A stretch of 30,695 nt of DNA, taken from the NCBI GenBank assembly GCA_948891265.1, contig CAQUBD010000021.1:1-30695 (forward strand), in the 5' to 3' direction. The notes under the pieces were generated by a model. It ran no database searches, had not been told where the DNA came from, and saw nothing but the letters and a program-made list of their open reading frames with translations. Both the position numbers and the translations under genes were made by a program. Shown piece by piece: positions 1-7,300 of the stretch; position 1 is the stretch's first letter, and each line of letters begins with the position of its first letter. The DNA comes from an uncultured Clostridia bacterium (GTDB lineage Bacteria > Bacillota > Clostridia > TANB77 > CAG-508).

Positions 1-135
1 TCTTATCGAATGTAATGAACAGGAAGCGAAATATTAATTATATTTATTAAATAAGAAATTGCTTCAAAACGATTTCGGTCTATATGACCAAATAACTTTT
101 AAGCGATTGACATACAAATAAAACAAATTAAAGAC
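1..135 (+). repeat. Dispersed repeat, copy A (inverted relative to 27500-27595)
   Basis: Positions 17-59 are an exact 43-bp reverse complement of 27537-27579. Similarity continues without gaps on both sides: 60-96 against 27500-27536 at about 70 percent by eye, and 1-16 against 27580-27595. Positions 78-135 also resemble 27906-27963 in direct orientation. The repeat runs off the left edge of the window, so its full length is unknown. It lies immediately upstream of the promoter at 145-173. Confidence 0.85.
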
Positions 136-144
136 TTTACATAA

Positions 145-173
145 TTGACTTTTCTTTATAAATTTGATATAAT
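145..173 (+). promoter_or_regulatory. Sigma-A-type promoter of the PRPP synthetase-like gene
   Basis: TTGACT (145-150) and TATAAT (168-173) are separated by exactly 17 bp. The predicted transcript start near 180 leaves a leader of about 60 nt before the ATG at 241. The same TTGACTTTT start is found in both promoters of the pncB/adenylyltransferase divergon at 19797-19873. Confidence 0.8.
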
Positions 174-183
174 ACCAATATGT

Positions 184-197
184 TTACAGAAATGTAA
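184..197. promoter_or_regulatory. Candidate operator palindrome just downstream of the promoter
   Basis: TTACA-GAAA-TGTAA is a perfect 5-bp dyad placed at about +5 to +18 of the predicted transcript, where a bound repressor would block initiation. I cannot assign it to a regulator. A niacin-responsive repressor is a guess based only on the genes downstream. Confidence 0.35.
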
Positions 198-240
198 GAA
201 GTAGCAAATAAAAACAAAGACTTATAAAGGAGGAAATTAA

Positions 241-1059
241 ATGATTAAGCTTAACGGTTATAAAATCCAAACAGAACGGTTTCCCAACAATGAAACCAGA
301 GTAAAGGATTTTGAACATCACATTTTAGAAAAGGGGAAGGAAAACATTCTCGAATTCAAATACTTTAATGACGAGGATTTGGTTTTACTAATGTTTGTAA
401 AAAAGAGGATTGATGAATTCAAGGTACCATGTACATTGTTTATTTGGTATATGTCATATAGCCGGATGGACAGAAAAATTGAGGGAGACTTATTTAATCT
501 TAAGTATATCTGTGATTTTATTAATTGGCTTAACTTTGAAAAAGTTATTGTGATGGAACCTCATTCGGACAAGACAATGCAGATGTTGAAACGTGCAACT
601 GCAGTTTATCCTGTAAAAGATTGGATAAAACCAGAAAGACTGGGAGACGATGCCCAGATAGTATTTCCTGACAAAGGAGCAGTTGCAAGATATAGTGATT
701 GCGGGTACAAAAATGTCTGTGTAATGGAGAAAAGAAGAAATCCTTTTACTGGATGGATTGAGGATCTGCATCTGAAGGAAGGGACAATTAAATCTGGTAG
801 CAAATGTATCATTATTGATGATCTTTGTGCTACTGGAGGGACTATGCTTAGAGCGGCTAATATTTTAAAAAATCTCGGCGCAAGCGAAATAGTTCTTGTA
901 GTTACACATTGTGAGAGAAAAGTGTTTGAAGGAGAGCTGTTAAAAGATGGCACACCGATAAGTAAGATTTACACAAGTAAATCAATTATGAGCATTGAAC
1001 ATCCTATGATTCATTATATGGATATTGATGTGATGGGATATGTAAATAGTTGTAACTAA
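241..1059 (+). CDS. prs: Ribose-phosphate pyrophosphokinase-like enzyme (short form)
   Basis: The protein carries the PRPP synthetase motif series in order: FPNNET at residues 14-19 (FxxGE region), YSRMDR at 73-78 (YARQDR, ATP site), EPHSD at 106-110 with the catalytic-type His108, FPDKGAVAR at 142-150, the flexible-loop EKRR at 163-166, and the PRPP loop IIIDDLCATGGTM at 190-202. At 272 aa it is shorter than the usual ~310-320. The missing part is about 30 N-terminal residues before the FxxGE region. The ATG is set by AAAGGAGG just upstream. It would make PRPP from ribose-5-phosphate and ATP, feeding PncB (18490-19698). A nicotinamidase follows 102 bp later on the same strand. Phage ADP-ribose-pyrophosphate synthetases belong to the same superfamily, so the exact substrate is not proven. 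Confidence 0.85.
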   Translation: MIKLNGYKIQTERFPNNETRVKDFEHHILEKGKENILEFKYFNDEDLVLLMFVKKRIDEFKVPCTLFIWYMSYSRMDRKIEGDLFNLKYICDFINWLNFEKVIVMEPHSDKTMQMLKRATAVYPVKDWIKPERLGDDAQIVFPDKGAVARYSDCGYKNVCVMEKRRNPFTGWIEDLHLKEGTIKSGSKCIIIDDLCATGGTMLRAANILKNLGASEIVLVVTHCERKVFEGELLKDGTPISKIYTSKSIMSIEHPMIHYMDIDVMGYVNSCN

Positions 1060-1161
1060 ATTAGTTTTTGTTTTAGCTAGTAAGTTTTATTTAAGCTAGC
1101 TAGTAATTAAAAATATTATGTAGCACAAACAAACATCTAAAATTCAAGGAGGTATAACATT

Positions 1162-1698
1162 ATGAAATTGTACAACAATATTCCACGGAAAGTACTTGTA
1201 GTAATTGATATGCAAAATGACTTTATTGATGGAGCACTTGGAACAAAAGAAGCTCAGGCTATAGTCGGAAATGTTAACAAGAAGATTATGGAGTATAAGA
1301 AATCAGGAAATGGAATTATTTTTACAAGAGACACTCATGGAAGGAATTACCTTAATACAGCAGAAGGAAGAAAATTGGCAGTAGAACATTGCATTAAGGG
1401 AAGTCATGGATGGCAAATAACCTCTGAAATTGATACATCAGAAGCAGTTATTATTGATAAACCATCATTTGGTTCCTTGGAATTAGCAGATACAATAAGT
1501 AACCTGCCTAATGTTGTTTCTATTGAATTAGTTGGATTGTGCACTGACATTTGCGTTATTTCTAACGCAATGATTTTAAAGGCACGATTCCCAGAAATTC
1601 CTATTTTGGTAGATTCTTCATGTTGTGCAGGTGTGACACCTGAGAGCCATGACAATGCTTTAAAAGCAATGGCAATGTGCCAGATTGATATTATTTAA
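1162..1698 (+). CDS. pncA: Nicotinamidase (isochorismatase-family hydrolase)
   Basis: This 178-aa cytosolic cysteine hydrolase has the PncA triad: Asp16 in VVIDMQNDF, Lys100 in IDKPSFGS and Cys131 in GLCTDICV. Asp57 and His59 (RDTHG) and His76 (EHCIKGSHGW, matching PncA PHCVxGTxGA) are the likely metal ligands. These metal ligands favour nicotinamidase over other isochorismatase-fold hydrolases. It would convert nicotinamide to nicotinate plus ammonia, the substrate of PncB. The start is fixed by AAGGAGGT 7-8 bp upstream. No strong promoter is visible in the 102-bp gap, which has an AGCTAG/CTAGCT inverted repeat. Cotranscription with the PRPP synthetase gene is therefore likely. A terminator follows at 1723. 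Confidence 0.9.
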   Translation: MKLYNNIPRKVLVVIDMQNDFIDGALGTKEAQAIVGNVNKKIMEYKKSGNGIIFTRDTHGRNYLNTAEGRKLAVEHCIKGSHGWQITSEIDTSEAVIIDKPSFGSLELADTISNLPNVVSIELVGLCTDICVISNAMILKARFPEIPILVDSSCCAGVTPESHDNALKAMAMCQIDII

Positions 1699-1722
1699 TT
1701 ATATACCATAAGAAAATTAATA

Positions 1723-1765
1723 AAGGAGGAGCCAGATGTCTCCTCCTTATTACTATTTATTTTTT
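1723..1765. terminator. Bidirectional terminator between pncA and the zinc-ribbon gene
   Basis: AAGGAGGAG (1723-1731) pairs perfectly with CTCCTCCTT (1740-1748) around an 8-nt loop. A T-rich stretch follows, ending in T7. It separates two convergent genes. Confidence 0.8.
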
Positions 1766-1984
1766 TGAGGTTGTGGTATAAGAAAGTCCGTTGCCCAAAG
1801 GTATTGTGGTACGACCTTTAGAATTAATTGTAATTCCGTCAGGTGTTTTATAACTAATAGAAGTTATTCCACTTTTTCCAAAATTAGCATAAACTTTCGA
1901 AACCTTTTTGATAAGTTTCTTGCCACAGGAAGGGCAATAGTTTGAAGTGTCATCATAAGCAAGCTTACAATTTGAACAAATCAT
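1757..1984 (-). CDS. Small zinc-ribbon protein
   Basis: A 75-aa protein begins MICSNCKLAYDD and contains one zinc ribbon, CSNC near the N-terminus and CPSC about 14 residues later. The rest, about 45 residues rich in Ser, Thr, Gly and Lys, is likely beta-structured or extended. I chose the ATG at 1984 because AGGAAAAGG precedes it. An upstream ATG at 2032 would give 91 aa and begins 2 bp after the stop of the large zinc-ribbon gene, but it lacks a good ribosome binding site. It is cotranscribed with that larger gene, and the shared metal-knuckle style suggests they act together. The function is unknown. Confidence 0.7.
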   Translation of the reverse strand: MICSNCKLAYDDTSNYCPSCGKKLIKKVSKVYANFGKSGITSISYKTPDGITINSKGRTTIPLGNGLSYTTTSKK

Positions 1985-2034
1985 TATTGCCTTTTCCTGA
2001 AGCAAAATTCGTTTTCGAACATTTAGTCCCATAA

Positions 2035-3636
2035 TTATTCTTTTACATCAGTTGCTGTATCAGTGTTTTTTGTTTCTGTCTCCACTGGTTTAACAACAGT
2101 AACTTCAGGTTTAGAAGTTGCTTTTAATGTTGCTCCACAAGAAGGACAGAAGTTTGCATCAGGTGTAATTTTAGTTCCACAAGAGGGACATGTATCATCA
2201 CCTACTTTTTTGCCACAAACATGGCAGAAAGCTGCTCCGTCTTTCAGAGTTGCTCCACATCCAGAACATACTGTTCCTTTAACAGCTGTGTGTGTGCCAC
2301 ACTTTGGACAGAATTTCACATCAGAAGAATAAGTATCGCCACAATTTGGACAATAAACTTCAGCAGTTTCTGTATTTGCTGGGGTAGCAGCCATTCCAGT
2401 AATTGAGTCTAACACAGAACCCATAGGATTGTTTCCTGTATTGCCTCCAAGCATTTGAGAAATAAGCAGCATCTGAACCATATCATTTGCTTCGTCAGAG
2501 CCGTTTCCAGAACCCATCATCATGAGTAAAGGAAGGTTGATGCCACCATCTGCAGTTCCAAACATATTACCAAGTCCATTTGCTCCGCCAGTAGCCATAA
2601 GTACAGGTAACAGCTGACCAAGTCCATTAAATGAATTGTCATCAATGTTGTCAAGCGAAAATTCGCTGCCATTACCATTAGACCACTGCATCATACACAT
2701 AGCTGTCAGGATATTTCCAGATAAGTTTTCCTTTGAATTAGGATCAATAAGTGTCTTTGTGTCAAAGGCTACAACTTTAGTGAATAAGTTCATTCCAGGA
2801 ATGATACTTTCACTAGGAAGAATTTGGCGAACAACGCCATCTTCTGCACCCAGCATGGTAATATAGTTCTGATCTACTGCCTGCACATAGTAATACTTTC
2901 CATCCATTTTTGTCAGATCGCCAACAGCTAAAACTTTAGTCGGAAGTAAAAATACTGGAAAATCTCCCATTTTCATGCCAGCGATATTTGTTCTTGTATG
3001 TTTAACAGGATCAAATACATACCAGTTGTTATTTTCCGGGTTCCGAACTGCAACGCCCATAAGTGTTGATGCAATATTACGATCTTTAGACATACCAAGT
3101 TCAAAGTTCATACCAAAAAGCTTTTTCATGTTATTTTTCATATTGTTACCTCCTTTAGTGGTGTTTGGTTTGTTTATACCAAAATACACTGAAAGTGCAT
3201 TTTTGATATCAGATACTTCAAATGATACTGCTGCCATAACAGATGAAGGTCTTTCTTTTAATAAGGTCATACAATCATCATTTTTTGAAAAACAGTTTTC
3301 GCAAAAATCTGTATATTTGTAACTTATTTGGATTTCAAAAGTAATGAAATCACTATTTTCTGATAAGGATCCTCTTAAAAGCTCAATAAAACTTTCGAAA
3401 GAAAGAGTATAGGGCTTAAAAAATATGATCCCATTTGGACAGACACTTGAATATTCAAGTATAAGATTACCTGACTTATCAATTCTTGTAGTCAAATAAT
3501 ATTGTCCAATTTGTGTTACACTTTCTGAAAAAAACGGCTTGCCACGAGTGTTCGGATAATTTACTTCGTTATAGCCATCAAAATGATAGCTTTTAGGAAC
3601 TAAATTCCGAAGCAAACTACTTTTGCCATAGGACAT
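2035..3636 (-). CDS. Large protein with three C-terminal zinc ribbons; possible internal start
   Basis: I do not recognise the family. Residues 1-165 form an N-terminal domain with a Cys cluster (FCENCFSKNDDC). Residues 166-300 look like a mixed alpha/beta domain. Residues ~310-425 are rich in Gly, Met and Asn (GNGLGNMFG-like stretches). Three zinc ribbons follow at 429-447, 457-475 and 483-501, each of the form CxxCG-x10-CxxCG, and then a Thr/Glu-rich acidic tail. Such arrays usually mediate protein contacts. A perfect ribosome binding site lies in frame at 3147-3154 before ATG 3141, so a 368-aa form lacking the N-terminal domain is plausible. The promoter is divergent from the kinase-like gene at 3857. 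The start at 3636 is preceded by AAAGGAGGT. Confidence 0.75.
   Translation of the reverse strand: MSYGKSSLLRNLVPKSYHFDGYNEVNYPNTRGKPFFSESVTQIGQYYLTTRIDKSGNLILEYSSVCPNGIIFFKPYTLSFESFIELLRGSLSENSDFITFEIQISYKYTDFCENCFSKNDDCMTLLKERPSSVMAAVSFEVSDIKNALSVYFGINKPNTTKGGNNMKNNMKKLFGMNFELGMSKDRNIASTLMGVAVRNPENNNWYVFDPVKHTRTNIAGMKMGDFPVFLLPTKVLAVGDLTKMDGKYYYVQAVDQNYITMLGAEDGVVRQILPSESIIPGMNLFTKVVAFDTKTLIDPNSKENLSGNILTAMCMMQWSNGNGSEFSLDNIDDNSFNGLGQLLPVLMATGGANGLGNMFGTADGGINLPLLMMMGSGNGSDEANDMVQMLLISQMLGGNTGNNPMGSVLDSITGMAATPANTETAEVYCPNCGDTYSSDVKFCPKCGTHTAVKGTVCSGCGATLKDGAAFCHVCGKKVGDDTCPSCGTKITPDANFCPSCGATLKATSKPEVTVVKPVETETKNTDTATDVKE
3141..3154 (-). promoter_or_regulatory. In-frame internal ribosome binding site and start
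   Basis: On the minus strand AGGAGGTA (3154-3147) sits 5 nt before an ATG at 3141, in frame with the 533-aa protein. There it is read as Lys-Gly-Gly-Asn. The match to the Shine-Dalgarno consensus is as good as at any gene start in the window. Confidence 0.6.
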
Positions 3637-3703
3637 GCTCTAATACCTCCTTTTTTATTTTGCTATAATTAAGCAATTTGTTATGTAATTAATTAACAAG
3701 GGG

Positions 3704-3732
3704 ATTATATCACGGATTATGTAAATTGTAAA
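3704..3732 (-). promoter_or_regulatory. Promoter of the zinc-ribbon operon
   Basis: On the minus strand TTTACA (3732-3727) and TATAAT (3709-3704) are spaced by 17 bp, giving a leader of about 60 nt before the ATG at 3636. It diverges from the promoter at 3760-3788. Confidence 0.7.
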
Positions 3733-3759
3733 TACATTTTATAAAATTTTTATAAACTA

Positions 3760-3788
3760 TTGATTTTTTATAAAGCAAATGATATAAT
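3760..3788 (+). promoter_or_regulatory. Promoter of the pseudokinase-VWA operon
   Basis: TTGATT (3760-3765) and TATAAT (3783-3788) are separated by 17 bp. The TATAAT is about 70 bp before the ATG at 3857. It lies back-to-back with the zinc-ribbon promoter, which suggests co-regulation of the two arms. Confidence 0.7.
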
Positions 3789-3813
3789 GGTTAACGTAAA
3801 TTTATAAACATAA

Positions 3814-3831
3814 GTAAGATTGTAATCTTAC
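3814..3831. promoter_or_regulatory. Operator-like palindrome in the leader of the pseudokinase gene
   Basis: GTAAGATT and AATCTTAC form perfect 8-bp arms around GT, about 20 bp downstream of the predicted transcript start. It could be a repressor site. As RNA it would be only a very tight 2-nt-loop hairpin, so a DNA site is more likely. Confidence 0.4.
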
Positions 3832-3856
3832 AAAAAATAAAGAAAGGAGTTGTTTT

Positions 3857-4894
3857 ATGAAACGGAAGTCTGAACAAGAAATAATGGTAGCCAATAGGCC
3901 AGAAGAAATATTCACAATGGATTTAAAAGTAATCGATAATGAAAAAGATGCGTATCTTGAAGAATTTAAACCTAAAGAATATCGCAAAATTAAAGATTTT
4001 ATGATTACAAAAAAGGTCTTACTATTATATAGTCAGGCAATTGCTATCCTAGAAGGTAGAAAAAACAGAGAATGCTATAAAGAAATCTGCATTAAGTCTG
4101 CAGACGGAAAACAATTTAAAGTACATTATATGAATTATTCTTCACATCGACTTGGAGAAATGTATATAACAAAAGAGTATGTAATTTACATAGTATATAA
4201 GCAATACAAAAAATATTATGAAAATTATATACAGAAAACAAAACATTATTCCAAACCTGATAAGACTATATGGAATATGGTTCAATACATGGTTCCAAAT
4301 GTTGAGAAGAATTTTGAATGTGCAGATGGCAATTTTGCAATTTTTGTTAAAAAACCATGTGAAATGTACTCATTAAGAGAGATATTAGAATACTTTGAAG
4401 GTGGGCTTAAACCAGAATATGTATCATCAATTTTAACAAGACTGTACTATTTTACTTGTTATATGGGGCTTGTGGAAATGAGCCACAATGCTTTAACAGT
4501 TGATAACTTGTTTTTTACACCTGGTAGAGAAGTAGAAGAAGGAGAAAACTACACTATAGATGACATGCGCATTGTAGGAGTTTATGGTGGATGGTTTTTT
4601 ACAACTTACTTTGAAGAAAAAATGAAGGGAGTTCCAAAAGAAGTGTATGAGGTTATGCCAGATGGATGCAAAAATAGAGGATATTCTTCATTTGAAGTAG
4701 ATGAGTTATCCATAAAAAGTTTGGCAAAAGAATTGTTAGGAACAGAAATTAAAAATACACCAAAGCCATTTTTAGATTGGGTGAATGATAAGAACATTGC
4801 AAAAGATGCTTATCAAGAATTTTGTAATTGGAAAAAAGTAATTATTTCATCTTTTGGAGCGCATAGATTCGTCAATATGGACGTTTCTATATAA
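3857..4894 (+). CDS. Protein-kinase-like protein with degraded catalytic motifs (pseudokinase)
   Basis: The 345-aa protein has no signal peptide or membrane segment. Residues 210-217 (HNALTVDN) align with the kinase catalytic loop HRDLKxxN. His210 and Asn217 are kept, but the catalytic Asp is Ala212. The following DFG-like segment (DMRIVGVYGGW, about 236-246) lacks the metal-binding Asp at the expected place. The helix before it (SSILTRLYYFTCYMGLVEMSH) matches the helix that leads into the catalytic loop. This assignment rests on that pattern alone, so it is tentative. The N-terminal ~120 residues are charged and unrecognised. The gene ends 47 bp before the VWA gene and is surely cotranscribed with it. 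The zinc-ribbon genes diverge upstream. A scaffold or sensor role is inferred. Confidence 0.55.
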   Translation: MKRKSEQEIMVANRPEEIFTMDLKVIDNEKDAYLEEFKPKEYRKIKDFMITKKVLLLYSQAIAILEGRKNRECYKEICIKSADGKQFKVHYMNYSSHRLGEMYITKEYVIYIVYKQYKKYYENYIQKTKHYSKPDKTIWNMVQYMVPNVEKNFECADGNFAIFVKKPCEMYSLREILEYFEGGLKPEYVSSILTRLYYFTCYMGLVEMSHNALTVDNLFFTPGREVEEGENYTIDDMRIVGVYGGWFFTTYFEEKMKGVPKEVYEVMPDGCKNRGYSSFEVDELSIKSLAKELLGTEIKNTPKPFLDWVNDKNIAKDAYQEFCNWKKVIISSFGAHRFVNMDVSI

Positions 4895-4941
4895 AGTAAC
4901 TAAGTAAACAACTAACAACACAATTAACAGGAGGTAGCAAA

Positions 4942-5952
4942 ATGGGAGGACCACAAGTAAGAAGTAGCGACATGGAAAGACATTATCGTTCAAGAGATTA
5001 TTATGGAGCAAGCAGCTATTACAGCTCGGGTAAAAGTATTGACGTAACTCCAAAAAAGCGGATAACAGATGCGTCTGAAGTATTTAAATCAACAAAAATG
5101 ATAGACGAATTTAATCCTGCTAAAATGAAACTGCCAAGAGAAGCATGTGATTCAGCACAGAGCCCGCATTCAAAAGGAATTATTTTGCAAAATGATGGCA
5201 CAGGCTCAATGGGAAGATACTCATTAAGTCTTATACAGAAACAATTTCCTAAATTGATTGAGAGTATATATGCAACAGTTCCATGGAATCCCCATATTAT
5301 GTGTGCATGTGTTGGTGATGTTGCGGCAGGAGATGAAGCACCATTTCAGGCAACACAATTTGAGACAGATTTAAGAATTCTGGAACAATTAGAAAAAATC
5401 TGGCTTGAAGGATATGGAGGCGGAAATGGAAGTGAAAGTTATATATTAGGCTGGTATTTTGCGGCTAAATATTGCAAGATGGACTGCTTTAATAAAAGAG
5501 GAGAAAAAGGATTCATGTTCAGCTTTGGAGATGAAGGACCTACACCTAAACTTACTCCATATGAGTTAAGAACTGTTTTTGGAGATAGAGAAGGCTTATC
5601 CCAAAGAACACTAAGTGCAACAGATTGTTTAGAAATGGCGTCAGAGAAATTCAATTGTTATCATATCATTTTACATGGTAGTGGCTATAATAGATATTAT
5701 GGTATGGTTGATGATTGGAAAAATTTGATGGGCGGACACGCTTGTGATTTATCAGATTATGATTGCTTACCAGAACTTGTATGTACAATCTTAAAGATGT
5801 ATGAAGGCTCATCCAAAACAGAGGCAATTCAATCTATTGAAGATTATCATACAAGACGGGTAGTAACTGAAGCACTGTGTGACCATGAAAAAAATGTTGT
5901 TGATGAAAAGGTAAAAGTAAACGATGGCGAAAGTGAGTTAGAAGTTTTCTAA
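4942..5952 (+). CDS. VWA (von Willebrand factor A) domain protein
   Basis: The 336-aa protein has a basic, Tyr/Ser-rich N-terminal region of about 70 residues, then a VWA fold. The metal-ion-dependent adhesion site reads D85-G-T87-G-S89 in ILQNDGTGSMGRYS. GGGNGSES near 160-166 and FGDEGP around Asp197 are candidates for the remaining ligands. No signal peptide is present, so it is intracellular. Cytosolic VWA proteins usually act as metal-dependent assembly partners of ATPases, kinases or chaperones. Here the partners in the operon are the pseudokinase and, divergently, the zinc-ribbon proteins. The combination recalls the VWA/kinase/zinc-ribbon sets known around Ter stress genes, but no Ter or PP2C gene is present. 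The start is preceded by ACAGGAGGT. Confidence 0.75.
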   Translation: MGGPQVRSSDMERHYRSRDYYGASSYYSSGKSIDVTPKKRITDASEVFKSTKMIDEFNPAKMKLPREACDSAQSPHSKGIILQNDGTGSMGRYSLSLIQKQFPKLIESIYATVPWNPHIMCACVGDVAAGDEAPFQATQFETDLRILEQLEKIWLEGYGGGNGSESYILGWYFAAKYCKMDCFNKRGEKGFMFSFGDEGPTPKLTPYELRTVFGDREGLSQRTLSATDCLEMASEKFNCYHIILHGSGYNRYYGMVDDWKNLMGGHACDLSDYDCLPELVCTILKMYEGSSKTEAIQSIEDYHTRRVVTEALCDHEKNVVDEKVKVNDGESELEVF

Positions 5953-5955
5953 TTC

Positions 5956-6018
5956 TTATGAAAATCAAGTTTCATAAAAGCAATTTTAGGAGAAGCATAG
6001 AAATTTTATGCTTCTCCT
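5956..6018 (+). terminator. Tandem hairpins ending the pseudokinase-VWA operon
   Basis: TTATGAAA/TTTCATAA (5956-5963 and 5970-5977) is followed by AGGAGAAGCAT/ATGCTTCTCCT (5988-5998 and 6008-6018). The second hairpin has only a short T run, so termination may be partial and allow read-through into the next gene. Confidence 0.6.
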
Positions 6019-6037
6019 TTCAAAAAAGGAGAACAAC

Positions 6038-7282
6038 ATGAAAAATGCATATATAACAGTAGGAAGTCTTTTTGGAGATGAAGGTAAAGGAAAGATAACA
6101 GATATATTATGTACAAAGAGTTCATCAACCATAAATGTTAGATTTAATGGAGGAGCACAAGCATCACATACTGTAGTAACTCCAGATGGAAAAAGACATG
6201 CTTTTAGACATTTTGGTTCTGGAACGTTTGCAAATTCTACAACATATTTAAGCAAAGATTTTATTATTAATGTATTTGCTTTTAGTGAGGAAAGGCGGAA
6301 GCTAATTAATGAGTTCGGAATCGATCCAAATGTATATGTAAATCCAAATTGTACAGTAACTACTCTTTGGGATATGTATATAAATCAAGCAATTGAATGT
6401 CTAAGAGGAGAAGGAAGACATGGCAGTTGTGGTATGGGAATCAATGAAACTGTACACAGAAGTAAATATGAAGAATATAGGATAACTGTTAGAGATTTAC
6501 TTTCGATTGAGAAGTTACAGGAAAAACTCAAGACAATACAAAACGAATATGTTCCACAAAGATTAAAAAACAAGTATAATCTTACAATAGAGGAACTTCC
6601 AAAACAATACAGAGAATTATTAGAAAATAAGGAAAATATAGATATGACCATTTTCTATATTCAAGAATTTCTAGAAACTGTACAAATTATGGGAGACTTC
6701 ATTTTAAAAAAATTTGACAATGTTGTTTTTGAAGGAGCTCAAGGCTTGATGTTAGATCAAGGATGTGAAAGATTTTGGCCAAATGTAACTACTTCTAATA
6801 CAGGAATAAAAAATGTAATGGATGTTCTTAAATCATTAAAATTTGAAGGTAATCTGGAAATTTATTATATTTCTAGATGTTATGCTACAAGGCATGGAAG
6901 AGGATTATTTCCAACAGAAGTAGAAGGGAAGCCATATAGAAAAATCATTGATTTGACAAATATACCAAATGAATTTCAGGAAAGTTTAAGATTTGGAAAT
7001 CTTGATGTTGATTTACTTACATATGGAATTAATAATGATTTAAAAAATTTGAGTTTTCCAGCAGAAGTTAATATTGTCTTTACATGTTTTGATCAATTAG
7101 ATGATTTTGATGTTAAATATGTATCAAACAGAAAAGAAGAAAGCGTTTCAAAAAAACAATTCCTTTCAAAAATATGTAATATCTTAAAATTAAGAATTAC
7201 AAACCTTAGAAACATATATGTTTCTGAAGGAGAAAAAAGAGGTAAATTAAAAATTTATGATGAAAACTGCCAAGAGGATTAA
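6038..7282 (+). CDS. Divergent adenylosuccinate synthetase-like enzyme
   Basis: The 414-aa protein has the PurA P-loop GDEGKGK (13-19), with catalytic Asp14 and Lys17, followed by RFNGGAQASHTVV with the catalytic-type His44. TRHGRGLFPTE corresponds to PurA TRHGxGxxPTE. Several substrate-binding motifs are altered: GTTGRGIG is GSCGMGIN (129-136), GGHNAGH is GGAQASH, and the VTTGRxRR aspartate loop is replaced by ESLRFGNLD. Family knowledge: PurA makes adenylosuccinate from IMP, GTP and aspartate. The changes suggest a different 6-oxopurine nucleotide or amino donor (inference). Retained Asp14 argues against the phage PurZ diaminopurine enzymes, which lose it. GGAG 8-9 bp upstream of ATG 6038 sets the start. 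An earlier ATG at 6008 lies inside the upstream hairpin. No other purine gene is near, so a housekeeping purA is unlikely. Confidence 0.8.
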   Translation: MKNAYITVGSLFGDEGKGKITDILCTKSSSTINVRFNGGAQASHTVVTPDGKRHAFRHFGSGTFANSTTYLSKDFIINVFAFSEERRKLINEFGIDPNVYVNPNCTVTTLWDMYINQAIECLRGEGRHGSCGMGINETVHRSKYEEYRITVRDLLSIEKLQEKLKTIQNEYVPQRLKNKYNLTIEELPKQYRELLENKENIDMTIFYIQEFLETVQIMGDFILKKFDNVVFEGAQGLMLDQGCERFWPNVTTSNTGIKNVMDVLKSLKFEGNLEIYYISRCYATRHGRGLFPTEVEGKPYRKIIDLTNIPNEFQESLRFGNLDVDLLTYGINNDLKNLSFPAEVNIVFTCFDQLDDFDVKYVSNRKEESVSKKQFLSKICNILKLRITNLRNIYVSEGEKRGKLKIYDENCQED

Positions 7283-7300
7283 TCCTTTTGGCAGTTTGTT
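7264..7300 (+). terminator. Terminator overlapping the stop codon of the PurA-like gene
   Basis: AAACTGCCAA (7264-7273) pairs with TTGGCAGTTT (7288-7297), and the interior GAGGATT/AATCCTT nearly continues the stem. The TAA stop (7280-7282) is in the apex. GTTTTAAG follows. Confidence 0.7.

Noticed and set aside
490..953. Antisense ORFs of 93 and 115 aa over the PRPP synthetase gene
   Set aside because: They lack ribosome binding sites and overlap a gene with all family motifs, so they are shadows.
2063..3322. Plus-strand ORFs opposite the zinc-ribbon gene
   Set aside because: They mirror its Cys and Gly codons, have no ribosome binding sites and show no recognisable domain.
6038..7282. PurZ (diaminopurine synthesis)
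   Set aside because: The catalytic Asp14 that PurZ enzymes replace is present, and no companion phage genes for Z-DNA are seen.
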